Assembly (NCBI GenBank): GCA_036496265.1
Contig: DASXLL010000338.1
Coordinates: forward strand, 9,648-73,647
Source: CAYLLN01 sp036496265
GTDB taxonomy: Bacteria; Planctomycetota; Planctomycetia; Pirellulales; Pirellulaceae
DNA length: 64,000 nucleotides
Direction of reading: 5' to 3'
Shown here: positions 16,534 through 25,071 of the stretch, piece after piece
How the letters are laid out: every line of letters begins with the position of its first letter
How positions within the stretch are numbered: position 1 is the stretch's first letter
Notes under the pieces: model-generated
Told to the model about the DNA's origin: nothing
The model's database searches: none
What the model saw: the letters and a program-made list of their open reading frames with translations, nothing else
Made by a program: the position numbers and the translations under genes

Positions 16534-17163
16534 TTGACCGTGTCGATTGCTCCCCCAACCGAAGCTGGCACTTTTACGGCGTATCCCGTGCCGGTCGATT
16601 CGTTGAAGCGTTTTACAATCACCGAATATCATTCGTTGATTAAGTTGGGCATCCTCGCAGAAGACGGTAGCTGCGAGTTGCTCAAGGGATTGGTGGTCCA
16701 CAAAATGGGCAAGAATCGGCGGCATTCGCTTGTTACGCGTCGCCTTCGAGAAATGGTGCAGCGGCTGCTCGCGGATTGCAATTGTTATGTGGACTCACAG
16801 GAACCGTTGGTTGCGCTCGACAGCGAGCCAGAACCCGATGTGTATGCCGTCCGAGGAAAGGCGGAAGACTATCAGAGCGAGCAGCCAGCCGCGAAGGATG
16901 TCCCGCTGGTGATCGAAGTCGCCGAAGCAACTCTCGGAAATGACCGTCTCGCCAAGAAGCTAATTTATGCGGAAGCCAGCATTCCGGTGTATTGGATCGT
17001 GAACCTTTTGGCTCGTCAGGTAGAGGTTTACACGCAGCCCAGCGGACCAGCGGCGCAACCGGACTATGCCAGTCGCGAAATTCATGATGAAGGGGCCGAA
17101 GTGCCCGTCGTCGTGGATGGGCGAGAGATCGGTCGGCTGAAGGTCAAAGACATTCTGCCCTAG
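16534..17163 (+). CDS. Uma2 family (DUF820) putative endonuclease
   Basis: 209 residues. FTITEYHSLIKLGILAEDG leads into the restriction-endonuclease-like core with SEPEPDVYAVRG and VPLVIEVAEATLGNDRLAKK (family acidic and lysine residues), then IPVYWIVNLLARQVEVYTQP. Uma2 proteins are numerous in planctomycetes and cyanobacteria; their role is unproved. The start could be TTG 16534 (TGGAA eight bases upstream) or GTG 16540. It converges on the coiled-coil gene with only one base between stops. Confidence 0.85.
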   Translation: MTVSIAPPTEAGTFTAYPVPVDSLKRFTITEYHSLIKLGILAEDGSCELLKGLVVHKMGKNRRHSLVTRRLREMVQRLLADCNCYVDSQEPLVALDSEPEPDVYAVRGKAEDYQSEQPAAKDVPLVIEVAEATLGNDRLAKKLIYAEASIPVYWIVNLLARQVEVYTQPSGPAAQPDYASREIHDEGAEVPVVVDGREIGRLKVKDILP

Positions 17164-17164
17164 C

Positions 17165-18034
17165 TCACCGCACCATCTGCACCGGCGGCTGAACCAGCGA
17201 GGGCACGTCTTCGTCAATCGGCGACAGGCCGGTGGCAAATTGCAGCTCGTTCATCGTTTTTTCGGTTTCGAGCATGCTGCCGGCGACTTGATCGACCTGA
17301 CCAGAGATGAAATCGGGCTCCTGACGATTGACCGAGAGCTCCGCCAGCGACTTGATCTTGTTTTCCAGGCGGTCGATCTCGAGCTGAACGAGCTCGTGAT
17401 TCGCTTTGGCTTTTTCGTAGTTCGCGAGGCGATCCTTACAGGTTTGCAGGCTGTCTTCGAGCGTGTGGCGCATCTTCTGGACATGCGGCGAGGAGTCGCT
17501 TGGCTGCAATGATTTCAGGCGTTGGTCATAGCCGGTGATTTCCTGTTGGATGAGACGAGGATTGGTCCGTTCCAGGAATTTGTTCAGCGAATGTTCGGTG
17601 AAGCGGAGCCGGAGAAAGATCCACAGCAACCGATCAAGTCCGGCGAGCTGCAGTGAGTCGAGCGGCGCACCGACTTCCGCGGTCCGCGAATGGGCGATAT
17701 CAGCCGCGATTTGCCGCAGCTCCAGGCATTGCGACCGCAGCTTCTCGAAGCGGGCCAATGCCTGCGGCGGCAAAAGCTGCATGATTTGCTTCAGCGCCTG
17801 CTGTGACGTTTGACCTTTTTGTTTGCGGTCGCGAGCAGCGCGCTGAGCATCGACATAACTCTGGAACTTGGGATGTGTGCCTAACAGGCCCAGATACGCG
17901 GCTTCGGCGGCGAAAACAAGTGGCAACGCAACATCCGGAAAGCCCGAAAGCATAGCCACGCCGACTCCGCCAAACAGCGCCAGCACATTCCAGCGATTGG
18001 CGAAGGCGGATTGGATGTACTTAACGAAACCCAT
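17165..18034 (-). CDS. Coiled-coil membrane protein, last gene of the PspA/ABC operon
   Basis: 289 residues, no family recognised. Two hydrophobic segments near the N-terminus (VLALFGGVGVAMLSGF about 17-32 and VALPLVFAAEAAYLGLLG about 35-52) form a membrane hairpin; the rest is charged, helical and coiled-coil prone (for example LVQLEIDRLENKIKSLAEL near 230-248). It starts 12 bases after the ABC ATPase stop, so it belongs to the operon. It may link the transporter to PspA or the AAA protein; this is inference from context. Confidence 0.8.
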   Translation of the reverse strand: MGFVKYIQSAFANRWNVLALFGGVGVAMLSGFPDVALPLVFAAEAAYLGLLGTHPKFQSYVDAQRAARDRKQKGQTSQQALKQIMQLLPPQALARFEKLRSQCLELRQIAADIAHSRTAEVGAPLDSLQLAGLDRLLWIFLRLRFTEHSLNKFLERTNPRLIQQEITGYDQRLKSLQPSDSSPHVQKMRHTLEDSLQTCKDRLANYEKAKANHELVQLEIDRLENKIKSLAELSVNRQEPDFISGQVDQVAGSMLETEKTMNELQFATGLSPIDEDVPSLVQPPVQMVR

Positions 18035-18046
18035 TGCGGCGCCGGG

Positions 18047-18943
18047 CTATGTCACTTCGAGCTGCGTGATTTTGTCTCGAATATAATGCACCGTATCGAG
18101 AAAGCGAGGCAGGCTCAGCATAGCTTGGGCAGGGCGATCCGGAGGCTCGACTTTCATCTCCTCCAGGATCGTCCCCGGCGAGTTGCTCATGATATACACG
18201 CGGTCGCCAAGGAACACGGCTTCTTCGATCGAGTGCGTGATGAAGAACACCGTGGCTTGGACCTCTTTCCACAGCTTGACGAGCAAATCCTGCATGTTGC
18301 AGCGCGTATTGGGATCGAGCGCCCCGAACGGCTCATCCATCAGGATGATCCGCGGGTGGAGAATCAGCGTGCGGGCGATCGCGACCCGCTGCCGCATGCC
18401 GCCAGACAACTCATGCGGGAACTTGTTTTGATCGCGCGAGACATTGAGGCCGACTTTCGCAATCCACTCGCGTCCTAGCTCAAACCGCTGCCGCCGCGGC
18501 ATTCCTTGACATTCCAGCCCGAACGTGACATTTTCCAGCACCGTCCGATGATCGAAGCTCGTATAGTCCTGAAAAACCATTCCGCGGTCGGCACCGGGAC
18601 CGATCACGGGTTGGCCGAGTACAAGAACCTCACCGATCGTCGCCGGATGCTGCGGCTCAAGGCCCGCAATGAGCCGCAAAATCGTGCTTTTGCCGCAACC
18701 GCTTGGACCGAGAACACAGACGAATTCACCCTTATCGGGCAGATCCTCAACGACAAACGTGACGTCGCGGATCGCCGTAAACGCGTTCGGTTGGCCGGAG
18801 TTGTATGTCTTCGTGACATGATTGAACGTCACGACGGCCGGCAGTTTGATTTCCTCGGGCGCGCGCACCGTCGGCAGGATTTCACCCATGCCGACGGGTT
18901 TAGGAACAACTGGCGCCGCGTCCGTGGTCGACGTATCCGTCAT
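18047..18943 (-). CDS. ABC transporter ATP-binding protein (taurine/nitrate/sulfonate type)
   Basis: 298 residues. Walker A GPSGCGKST near 79-87, Q-loop VFQDYTSFDH, signature ELSGGMRQRVAIA near 168-180, Walker B ILMDEPFGALD near 190-200, switch His in FFITHSIEEA. The first 35 residues are a proline-rich extension not usual in the SsuB/TauB/NrtD group. Its ATG overlaps the permease stop by four bases (ATGA), so the two are translationally coupled. Energises the importer formed with the genes at 18940 and 19942. Confidence 0.93.
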   Translation of the reverse strand: MTDTSTTDAAPVVPKPVGMGEILPTVRAPEEIKLPAVVTFNHVTKTYNSGQPNAFTAIRDVTFVVEDLPDKGEFVCVLGPSGCGKSTILRLIAGLEPQHPATIGEVLVLGQPVIGPGADRGMVFQDYTSFDHRTVLENVTFGLECQGMPRRQRFELGREWIAKVGLNVSRDQNKFPHELSGGMRQRVAIARTLILHPRIILMDEPFGALDPNTRCNMQDLLVKLWKEVQATVFFITHSIEEAVFLGDRVYIMSNSPGTILEEMKVEPPDRPAQAMLSLPRFLDTVHYIRDKITQLEVT

Positions 18944-19938
18944 GACTCAGCGTCCTTCGGCGGCGGAGCGACGCCCTGTGCGGGCGGTTGAACAGCCGTC
19001 GTCAGTGCCGGCGGCTCATAGTGAAAGAACACCCGCTTGAGATCGTCCCAGGCAAGCAGGCAAAGGCGAACACCACGCTGCAACCAACCAGGGCCGCCAT
19101 AGATATGCGGAAAAAGCTGCCGCTGAATCCAAAACAGGACGAGATCAACAGCCAAGGCGACGAGCGGAATCAGCAGGATGATTAAGTAAATATGCTCGCG
19201 GAGCTGCCGGCGCTGGAATGTATTGATTTCAAAGCCTAGTCCACCGACATCGCCCGGATTTTTCATCGATTCGGCGAGCATGATGTAACCAAACGCGAGT
19301 CCAAACAACACGCGAAACGAGCCGAAAATGGCCGGCATAGCCAGCGGCACAAGCACCTTGATGATCGCCTGCCAGCGGCTTGCGCCCAGCGTGTAAGCCG
19401 TATCCACATAGCGCTCCGCCACGTCCGTAACTGCTTGGGCTGTGTCGGCAATGATAAAAGCCACGCAGGCAATGAAAATGAACATCACCTTGCGCTCTTC
19501 GCCGGAAAACACAAAAACCAGCAGCGGAAGGACGGCGGCCAGTGGAATGTTGCGGCCAAACATCACTAGCGGCGAAAGAAACGCGTTGAATCGCGGAAAG
19601 CAGCCGGCCAGCACGCCTAGCGGCACGCCGACTGTAATCGCCAGCAAAAAGCCGAGACAAACGCGGCGAAGCGTCACCAAGGTATTGGTGACGGTGTCGA
19701 TCTGTTGACTGAAGAGTTCCGGCGCAACTTTGAATGTTTCCTTCGGGCTGGGCAGTGTCAGCGGACCGATGATGCGTTGTTCTCCTGATTCGCCCAGAGT
19801 AAGAAACCACCAAAGTACATAGCACAACGAAAGGCAAAACGCCCCCAGAACAAACGATTCCCAGAGCGGCGCGGGTTTGCGGAGCTTAAACCAATCGGCG
19901 AGCCATTGCCGGGGAGGGCCGGGCTGTTTCATAGCCAA
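18940..19938 (-). CDS. ABC transporter permease (SsuC/TauC-like)
   Basis: 332 residues, inner-membrane. Several hydrophobic helices are clear: FVLGAFCLSLCYVLWWFLTL, LVTLRRVCLGFLLAITVGV, VMFIFIACVAFIIADTAQAV. The EAA-type cytoplasmic loop appears around YVDTAYTLGASRWQAIIKVL near residues 187-206, as in BPD_transp_1 permeases of the nitrate/sulfonate/taurine group. A charged proline-rich C-terminal tail follows the last helix. Three bases separate it from the receptor gene upstream and it overlaps the ATPase gene downstream. Confidence 0.92.
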   Translation of the reverse strand: MAMKQPGPPRQWLADWFKLRKPAPLWESFVLGAFCLSLCYVLWWFLTLGESGEQRIIGPLTLPSPKETFKVAPELFSQQIDTVTNTLVTLRRVCLGFLLAITVGVPLGVLAGCFPRFNAFLSPLVMFGRNIPLAAVLPLLVFVFSGEERKVMFIFIACVAFIIADTAQAVTDVAERYVDTAYTLGASRWQAIIKVLVPLAMPAIFGSFRVLFGLAFGYIMLAESMKNPGDVGGLGFEINTFQRRQLREHIYLIILLIPLVALAVDLVLFWIQRQLFPHIYGGPGWLQRGVRLCLLAWDDLKRVFFHYEPPALTTAVQPPAQGVAPPPKDAES

Positions 19939-19941
19939 AGC

Positions 19942-21711
19942 CTACCCGGCTTCCGCGGTGAAGATTTTGACTTCGACGCGACGATTCAGCGCCTGATTAT
20001 CGGGATCAGCCGGATCGGACGGACGATCCCAGCCGAAACCTTCAACATTGAACTTGTTGGGGTCGAATTTGAACTTTTCGATGACCGATTCCTTCACCGC
20101 GTTGGCGCGGCGCATCGAGAGTTCCTTGACCATGTCAGCCGGCACTTTGCCTTTCATCGAGCTGTCGGTGTGGCCCTCGATGATGATGCGGGCGTTGGCG
20201 AATTGGCCGGCCAGACGGCCGATTTCATCGACGACGTATTTGGCTTTGGGGTCGTAGTCGGTTTCGATCGTTTTGCCGTCTTGGTCTTTCGTGACTTTCT
20301 TAAAAATCTCCCAACTGTTCGGATAAAAGTGGATCGAGACCGTATTCGTCAGCACTTCCTCCGCCCCGCGGACTTCCTTCGTCGGCTTGGGAGCGAAGGC
20401 GATCGTGTATTCATCCTTTTGGCTCTTGTATTTGTCTTCGCTGCCAAGCTTGAAAATAACCGAATAATCCATTACCTGGTCGAACGACACCGGCTGATTG
20501 CGAATCGGCCGGCCGGGCGCGTTCCGATATAGGTAATAAGCCTGATTCCACACGCGGGCGAAATTGGTGGGATTGTTTTGGTTGACGAAGAACTGATAGT
20601 TCTCGGCCCAGTTCGTGCTATGAGCATCACCTAGCATGCCCAGGGCATCGGCGGCCGGAATGCCGTAGCCTTGGGCCATCAGCTCCGAAACCTTTTGCTT
20701 CGTGGAGTCCTGCTTGAGTTCGGTCATCGCGTCAAAAATACCGCGGACGAGGCCTTCGATCATGTCGGGGTGATCTTGAGCGAAGTCGGCCCGAGCGAAC
20801 CAGATGTCAGCGATCAGCTTATTGGCCGTTTGCGTATTCACGAGCATTCGGTTGCCGCGGACCTTCTCGAGGTTGTAAATATCCGGCGCCCAAGAGACAC
20901 AGCCGGATAACGACCGGTCGCCGTTGAACGCCGCGGCCGCCTCGAAAGCGTCGCTGGTAAACGACATTTGCACTTCGGAAGGCTGCAGGCCACCGGCGAC
21001 GAGCATATTGAGCAGGAAATAATGCGACGGTGAGTTTTCAGCCAGCGCGACCTTTTTGCCGCGGAGATCGGCGACGGTTTTGATGTTTTCGCGAACTACG
21101 ACACCGTCGCCGCCATTCGACCAATCGACCTGCTGATAGACGCGCGGCATCACGCGGCTGTCGCGCGGCTGCCCCGACGAATCGACAAAGCCATCGACGA
21201 TGAGCGGCAGCATGTCGAGCGTCGCCCAGCCGATATGGACGTCGCCTGCGGCATACGTGTCGCGCATTTCGATCGGCTTGTCGATCAGCACGAGTTCGAC
21301 ATGAAAATCCTTGCCATCCGGCGTTTTCCACGTTTTGCCGGACTTGAATCCGTTGTTAGCGTAAATAATCGGCGCCCAGCCAGCCCACACATTCAGGGCG
21401 AAGCGGACGGTGTTGTTTTGCAGCGGCTTATAGGCGGCCGTGCCTTTGACCGCCGGCAGCCGCTCCGACGGCTTGAATTTGTATTCTTTGACAGTAGTGA
21501 TGCTCTGCGTGTCTGGCGCTTCCGCGCCGGTGCCCGATCCGCCGGCTTCATCGCCAGCCTTGGGCATCGTGATATCGAGGCCCGGAGCGTTGCCTTTGTC
21601 GTCTTGTTTCGGGCCACGGTGCTTTGTGGCCTGATAGGCGGCCAGGGCGACGAGGCCGCCGACGACAAAAAGCACGGCGATGTAGAACGGAGCTTTGGGT
21701 TGGCCAGCCAT
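19942..21711 (-). CDS. Membrane-anchored substrate-binding protein fused to an OmpA peptidoglycan-binding domain
   Basis: 589 residues. One N-terminal membrane helix (about 9-26), a Gly/Asp-rich linker, then an NMT1/nitrate-type periplasmic binding fold (about 100-420; FALNVWAGWAPIIYANNGF, GDVHIGWATLDMLPLIVDGF, VADLRGKKVALAENSPSHYF). From about 455 to 586 lies an OmpA domain: VSIHFYPNS, IIIEGHTDSS at 509-517, SMRRANAVKESV, NRRVEVKIF. OmpA domains of this type bind peptidoglycan. The ATG at 21711 gives MAGQPKAPF and places the helix correctly; 21756 is an unlikely upstream start. Transporter receptor tethered to both membrane and wall. Confidence 0.9.
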   Translation of the reverse strand: MAGQPKAPFYIAVLFVVGGLVALAAYQATKHRGPKQDDKGNAPGLDITMPKAGDEAGGSGTGAEAPDTQSITTVKEYKFKPSERLPAVKGTAAYKPLQNNTVRFALNVWAGWAPIIYANNGFKSGKTWKTPDGKDFHVELVLIDKPIEMRDTYAAGDVHIGWATLDMLPLIVDGFVDSSGQPRDSRVMPRVYQQVDWSNGGDGVVVRENIKTVADLRGKKVALAENSPSHYFLLNMLVAGGLQPSEVQMSFTSDAFEAAAAFNGDRSLSGCVSWAPDIYNLEKVRGNRMLVNTQTANKLIADIWFARADFAQDHPDMIEGLVRGIFDAMTELKQDSTKQKVSELMAQGYGIPAADALGMLGDAHSTNWAENYQFFVNQNNPTNFARVWNQAYYLYRNAPGRPIRNQPVSFDQVMDYSVIFKLGSEDKYKSQKDEYTIAFAPKPTKEVRGAEEVLTNTVSIHFYPNSWEIFKKVTKDQDGKTIETDYDPKAKYVVDEIGRLAGQFANARIIIEGHTDSSMKGKVPADMVKELSMRRANAVKESVIEKFKFDPNKFNVEGFGWDRPSDPADPDNQALNRRVEVKIFTAEAG

Positions 21712-21756
21712 GTGAGTTAGACGTGAGGTTGTGGTTAGGAGCCAGCAATCAGGCAA

Positions 21757-22047
21757 CTAGCCTTGAAATTTCGTTTTTGGACGCGAACTTTGCAGTGAAT
21801 TGAGGGTTTGCATGACGTTGTACGCCGTCAGCTCGCAGAGAAGCTTGGTCACTTGAGCGTGCTGCGCTTCGTTCAGCGATGGCTCGACCTCTTTGAGCGA
21901 TGCGACAAGGCGCTTTTCCTGGTCGGCCAGCTCGCGATCATCGATCCGTCCGTCAGCCATGGCAGAGACGAAAGTGCTCAGCTTTTGGACATAAGTGTCA
22001 ATGAGCGGATTCGCTTCGTCGTCTAGCCAGGACTGCTTGGATGGCAT
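21757..22047 (-). CDS. Small helical protein of the PspA/ABC operon
   Basis: 96 residues, soluble, predicted all-helical. The stretch FVSAMADGRIDDRELADQEK (about 27-46) weakly resembles the acidic metal-binding turn of TerB-like domains, but I would not assign the family firmly. The ATG at 22047 has AAGGAAA upstream; a longer reading to 22107 would start within a hairpin repeat. It sits between the AAA ATPase gene and the receptor gene on the same strand. Confidence 0.75.
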   Translation of the reverse strand: MPSKQSWLDDEANPLIDTYVQKLSTFVSAMADGRIDDRELADQEKRLVASLKEVEPSLNEAQHAQVTKLLCELTAYNVMQTLNSLQSSRPKTKFQG

Positions 22048-22060
22048 GGGGTTTCCTTGG

Positions 22061-22111
22061 TAGGGTGGGCTGTGCCCACCATGATGGATTTGATGGGCAC
22101 AGCCCACCCTA
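22061..22111. repeat. Perfect 18-bp inverted repeat inside the PspA/ABC operon
   Basis: TAGGGTGGGCTGTGCCCA (22061-22078) and its exact complement (22094-22111) flank a 15-base loop. It occupies half of the 98-base gap between the AAA ATPase and the 96-residue gene, the widest gap in the operon. On the minus strand no T-run follows, so it may attenuate or stabilise RNA and need not end transcription. Confidence 0.9.
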
Positions 22112-22145
22112 CTTTTCGGTTTGTGCGGTCGATTATTGGTCTGAA

Positions 22146-23915
22146 TCAGTCTTCGATCAACTGGCGGAGGGCGACGAGCCGCTCCTGCAGCTTGATGCGG
22201 GTTCCCGGCTGAGCGATTCGATCACGCCAAACCGGGGGCAGGAAATTGCGGTCAGTACATTCGAGCACGGCAGCCAGTTCTTGCAACTCTTTTTCGAGGC
22301 TTTGGGCGGAGGGGATGAATTCGCTCAGAGCGGCTTCCAGATCGCCACGCTCGACCTTGTCCCGGCTGGCGATCAGCGATTTGCGGCGAGAGGACAACAA
22401 AACGCTTTCCAAATCGGCTCCGCTGAGCTGGCGATCAGGCGACACGTCAGGAATTGCGTCTTCCGTGAGGGCAATTTTGTTCTTTTTGGCCATGGCCCGA
22501 AACATCGTGGCAATCTCCGCCGAGTCCTGCGGCGGAAAGAGCGGAATGTGCACCTCACAGCGGCCTTGCCGTTTGAGGTCGATCGGCAATAGGTCGGGCC
22601 GGCTCGTGAGCAGCATCCAAATGATTTGTCCACGATACCGCGTGTCGCCCATCTGACTGGCAATCATTGAAAACACGCGTCCCGATGTGCCGGAATCCCC
22701 TTCCGTTTGACGGTTACCGAGCGATGCATCCGCCTCATCGACGATGACCACCACCGGCCCGAGCGAGCGCAGCACCGTGAGCACCTGCTCGATGTTGCCT
22801 TCCGTCTCTCCCACATACTTGGAGCGAAAATTGCGCAGCTTAAGACACGGAATGCCGATCGAGCCAGCGTAGCATTCAGCAAAAAACGTTTTGCCCGTGC
22901 CGACGGGGCCGCAGAAGAGGTAGCCCATCGGCGCCGTTTCGAGCTTGCCCTGCGTGATCCAGGCGGCATCTTGCTCAAGGCGCGCCTTGGCTTCCGGCTG
23001 ACCCAGGAGCAAATCCAGCTTGTGCGGCGGCTCGACAAATTCGACTAGCCCTTGGCACTGCCGCTCGATCATCCCTTTTTTCAGCTTACGAAATTGAGTT
23101 GGGTCGATGCCGCTGGAATTGTCTCCTTGGGACAGAAGAACATTGAGGTTGACGAGACTAAGGCCGGCCGATTGCTTGGTGATTGTCTCAGCCGTGCTTG
23201 TTGGAACGGGTGGGAGGCTGACGCGACGGCTGGCGATGAATTCACGGCGATCATCTGCGCTGGGCAAAGGCACTTCGATCGTCGCGACATAAGGGCTGTT
23301 GACGAGTCGCTCGGCAATTTCGGAAAGCTTTTCCGATATCAGGCAGAAGGCGATGTTCAATCGCTTGAGATAGGGATTCGCGGCCCAGCCGAGGAAGCGC
23401 ACGAGACGGACGGCCTGGCTGCGGGCCTGGCTGGCCAGATCGCCGGCTGGCAGCAGAAACTGACTGTGCTCGAAAATCAGCGCGATGCGTTTTCGGTTGG
23501 CGACGTTGTCTTCGAGCAAATTGCGCTGCAGCAGCGGCTCGAACGCATCGAGGATTTTGTCAGGGTCGCGCGGCCAAGTGTTCGGCGCACCGATCGCGCC
23601 CGAAACATACTGCATCATGCCTTGCAGACGTTTGCCGTCATCTCCCGCGACCGGCCTTAGGCCGCGGCCCAGATCGTAGCTCAGAGTGACGTCCCACGAT
23701 CCAAATAGCTGCGTGGCGAGGAAATCGGCGAGGCTGATAAATGAAGTCGCATCGCCGGACTGGCAGCGGACCAGATCATGAACGTTGCCATAGATCACGA
23801 ATGTGTTGATCGTGCCGGAAAAATAAAGGTTCGCCAGCTCCTTCGACCAAGCCGGATACCAATCCGGCAACGCCGGCTGCGACTTGGGCGACGGCAGTGG
23901 TGCGTCGGCGGTCAT
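22146..23915 (-). CDS. Tandem AAA+ ATPase, degenerate N-domain and active C-domain
   Basis: 589 residues. Residues 1-260 resemble an AAA domain without Walker motifs (NTFVIYGNVHDLV, RIALIFEHSQFLLPAG, NIAFCLISEKLSEIAERLVN). Residues 295-560 are an active AAA domain: Walker A GPVGTGKT at 336-343, pore-like KYVGETEGN near 367-375, Walker B VVIVDEAD at 389-396, sensor/arginine-finger region LLTSRPDLLPIDLKRQGR. It is of the Cdc48/FtsH/spastin type but has no protease or membrane part. Lies 24 bases after pspA, so it probably remodels PspA assemblies; that is inference. Confidence 0.88.
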   Translation of the reverse strand: MTADAPLPSPKSQPALPDWYPAWSKELANLYFSGTINTFVIYGNVHDLVRCQSGDATSFISLADFLATQLFGSWDVTLSYDLGRGLRPVAGDDGKRLQGMMQYVSGAIGAPNTWPRDPDKILDAFEPLLQRNLLEDNVANRKRIALIFEHSQFLLPAGDLASQARSQAVRLVRFLGWAANPYLKRLNIAFCLISEKLSEIAERLVNSPYVATIEVPLPSADDRREFIASRRVSLPPVPTSTAETITKQSAGLSLVNLNVLLSQGDNSSGIDPTQFRKLKKGMIERQCQGLVEFVEPPHKLDLLLGQPEAKARLEQDAAWITQGKLETAPMGYLFCGPVGTGKTFFAECYAGSIGIPCLKLRNFRSKYVGETEGNIEQVLTVLRSLGPVVVIVDEADASLGNRQTEGDSGTSGRVFSMIASQMGDTRYRGQIIWMLLTSRPDLLPIDLKRQGRCEVHIPLFPPQDSAEIATMFRAMAKKNKIALTEDAIPDVSPDRQLSGADLESVLLSSRRKSLIASRDKVERGDLEAALSEFIPSAQSLEKELQELAAVLECTDRNFLPPVWRDRIAQPGTRIKLQERLVALRQLIED

Positions 23916-23939
23916 GTGATGCCTCTCCGCCGGCCACAG

Positions 23940-24686
23940 TTACGTCGTTTGCGTTTGCTTCGCGGCACCGAGCTGTTTGGCCTCGTCTTTGACTCCCGCC
24001 GTTTCCGGAGTGACCAGGCCCATATCGACCTCAAATTGCTTGAGCGCCTGATCGGCAAGGACCTTATCGGCGGCTTGCTCCCGCTGGATATCGACGATGC
24101 CTTCGCCGGAAAGATCAGACGCCACGCGGACCTTCGCTCGGTTCAGGCTGATCTTGTCCTGAATCACTTGCTCAATCTGGCCGAAGTCGGTCGTGACATC
24201 GAAATTGAAATTCTGCGCAAGCTGAGCGATCTCCGCCTCGGCCTTGCTCATCTTGAGGTCGGCGTCGTACTTCGAAATCTTCTCGCGAATCTTCGAGAGC
24301 TTCCCCGAGGCGTGCTTGATCTTGGCGACGTTGTTGTTGTAGGCGTCCTCGTGCATTTTGAGCTGGCCTTGGTTTTCGGCCAATTCATTTTTGGCTTTCT
24401 GTAGCTCCAGCGCGAATTTGGCCGCTGTCTCGCGGTCGCCGGCCTGCAGATACGCCTTGACCTTGCTTTCCAGGTCGGTGACATGCTTCTGGTCGTTGCT
24501 GACTTGATACGTAACGCGCTCGACCAGCGCTCGATATTGCTCCAAGCCCTTGCGGCCGTCATGAAGTTGAGCAACCGCCTGGTCGTATTCGTACTGCATC
24601 TGGGCGATCGGATCGGCGGTCCAAAAAAAGTTCGCCAATTTGTTGACCTGCGCCCGTAGCGCAGCCCAAAACTTTCCCATAATCAT
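23940..24686 (-). CDS. pspA: PspA/IM30 (ESCRT-III-like) membrane-maintenance protein
   Basis: 248 residues, almost wholly helical. FWTADPIAQMQYEYDQAVAQ (about 21-40), a long coiled coil through the middle, and KAKNELAENQGQL near 96-108 fit PspA/Vipp1. These proteins form rods on the inner membrane and protect it under stress. The C-terminal tail after residue 215 is short and lacks the Vipp1 extension. ATG at 24686 or the in-frame ATG at 24680; AGGAAA lies upstream. First gene of a seven-gene minus-strand operon. No PspB, PspC or PspF and no recognisable sigma-54 promoter are seen. Confidence 0.9.
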   Translation of the reverse strand: MIMGKFWAALRAQVNKLANFFWTADPIAQMQYEYDQAVAQLHDGRKGLEQYRALVERVTYQVSNDQKHVTDLESKVKAYLQAGDRETAAKFALELQKAKNELAENQGQLKMHEDAYNNNVAKIKHASGKLSKIREKISKYDADLKMSKAEAEIAQLAQNFNFDVTTDFGQIEQVIQDKISLNRAKVRVASDLSGEGIVDIQREQAADKVLADQALKQFEVDMGLVTPETAGVKDEAKQLGAAKQTQTT

Positions 24687-24763
24687 TGGTGCGTGTTTCC
24701 TGTGAAGAGACCGTAGCGGAGGCTCGGTTAACCGATCAGCATGACCAGTTCAGTTGCCGCTTG

Positions 24764-24985
24764 CTAGGCATGTAATAGTCTTCGCTCGTCGGTCACAAAG
24801 ATTTCGCCCGTATCCAGATCGCGAAGGCCCCGCAGCCGCTCGCTGCGAACGTCAAAACGGATCATTCGCCGGTGTGAAACCAGCAAGTTGCGGAACTCCG
24901 CCGCATTAACCAAGCGGCGGGTGGCGGGTGCTAGCATGAGGTCCGGCTGAGCAAACGTGGCCTCAGAAAAACTTGCCGGGCTCAT
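24764..24985 (-). CDS. Small hypothetical protein upstream of pspA
   Basis: 73 residues, no family recognised. LRGLRDLDTGEIFVTDERRL near the C-terminus and RRMIRFDVRSERL before it look like a folded beta-rich domain and not a random frame. It lies 77 bases upstream of pspA on the same strand and might open the operon. Moderate confidence only. Confidence 0.4.
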   Translation of the reverse strand: MSPASFSEATFAQPDLMLAPATRRLVNAAEFRNLLVSHRRMIRFDVRSERLRGLRDLDTGEIFVTDERRLLHA

Positions 24986-25071
24986 AGCGGATCCTTCCTA
25001 CATTGCGAGGGCGAGGCTTCATACCGGCGGTCATTCTATTGGGTTGGTCGAAGCAAGCGGAAGCCCCCCAG

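Noticed and set aside
24687..24763. Sigma-54 promoter for pspA
   Set aside because: No GG-N10-GC pattern with the needed flanking bases was found on the minus strand.
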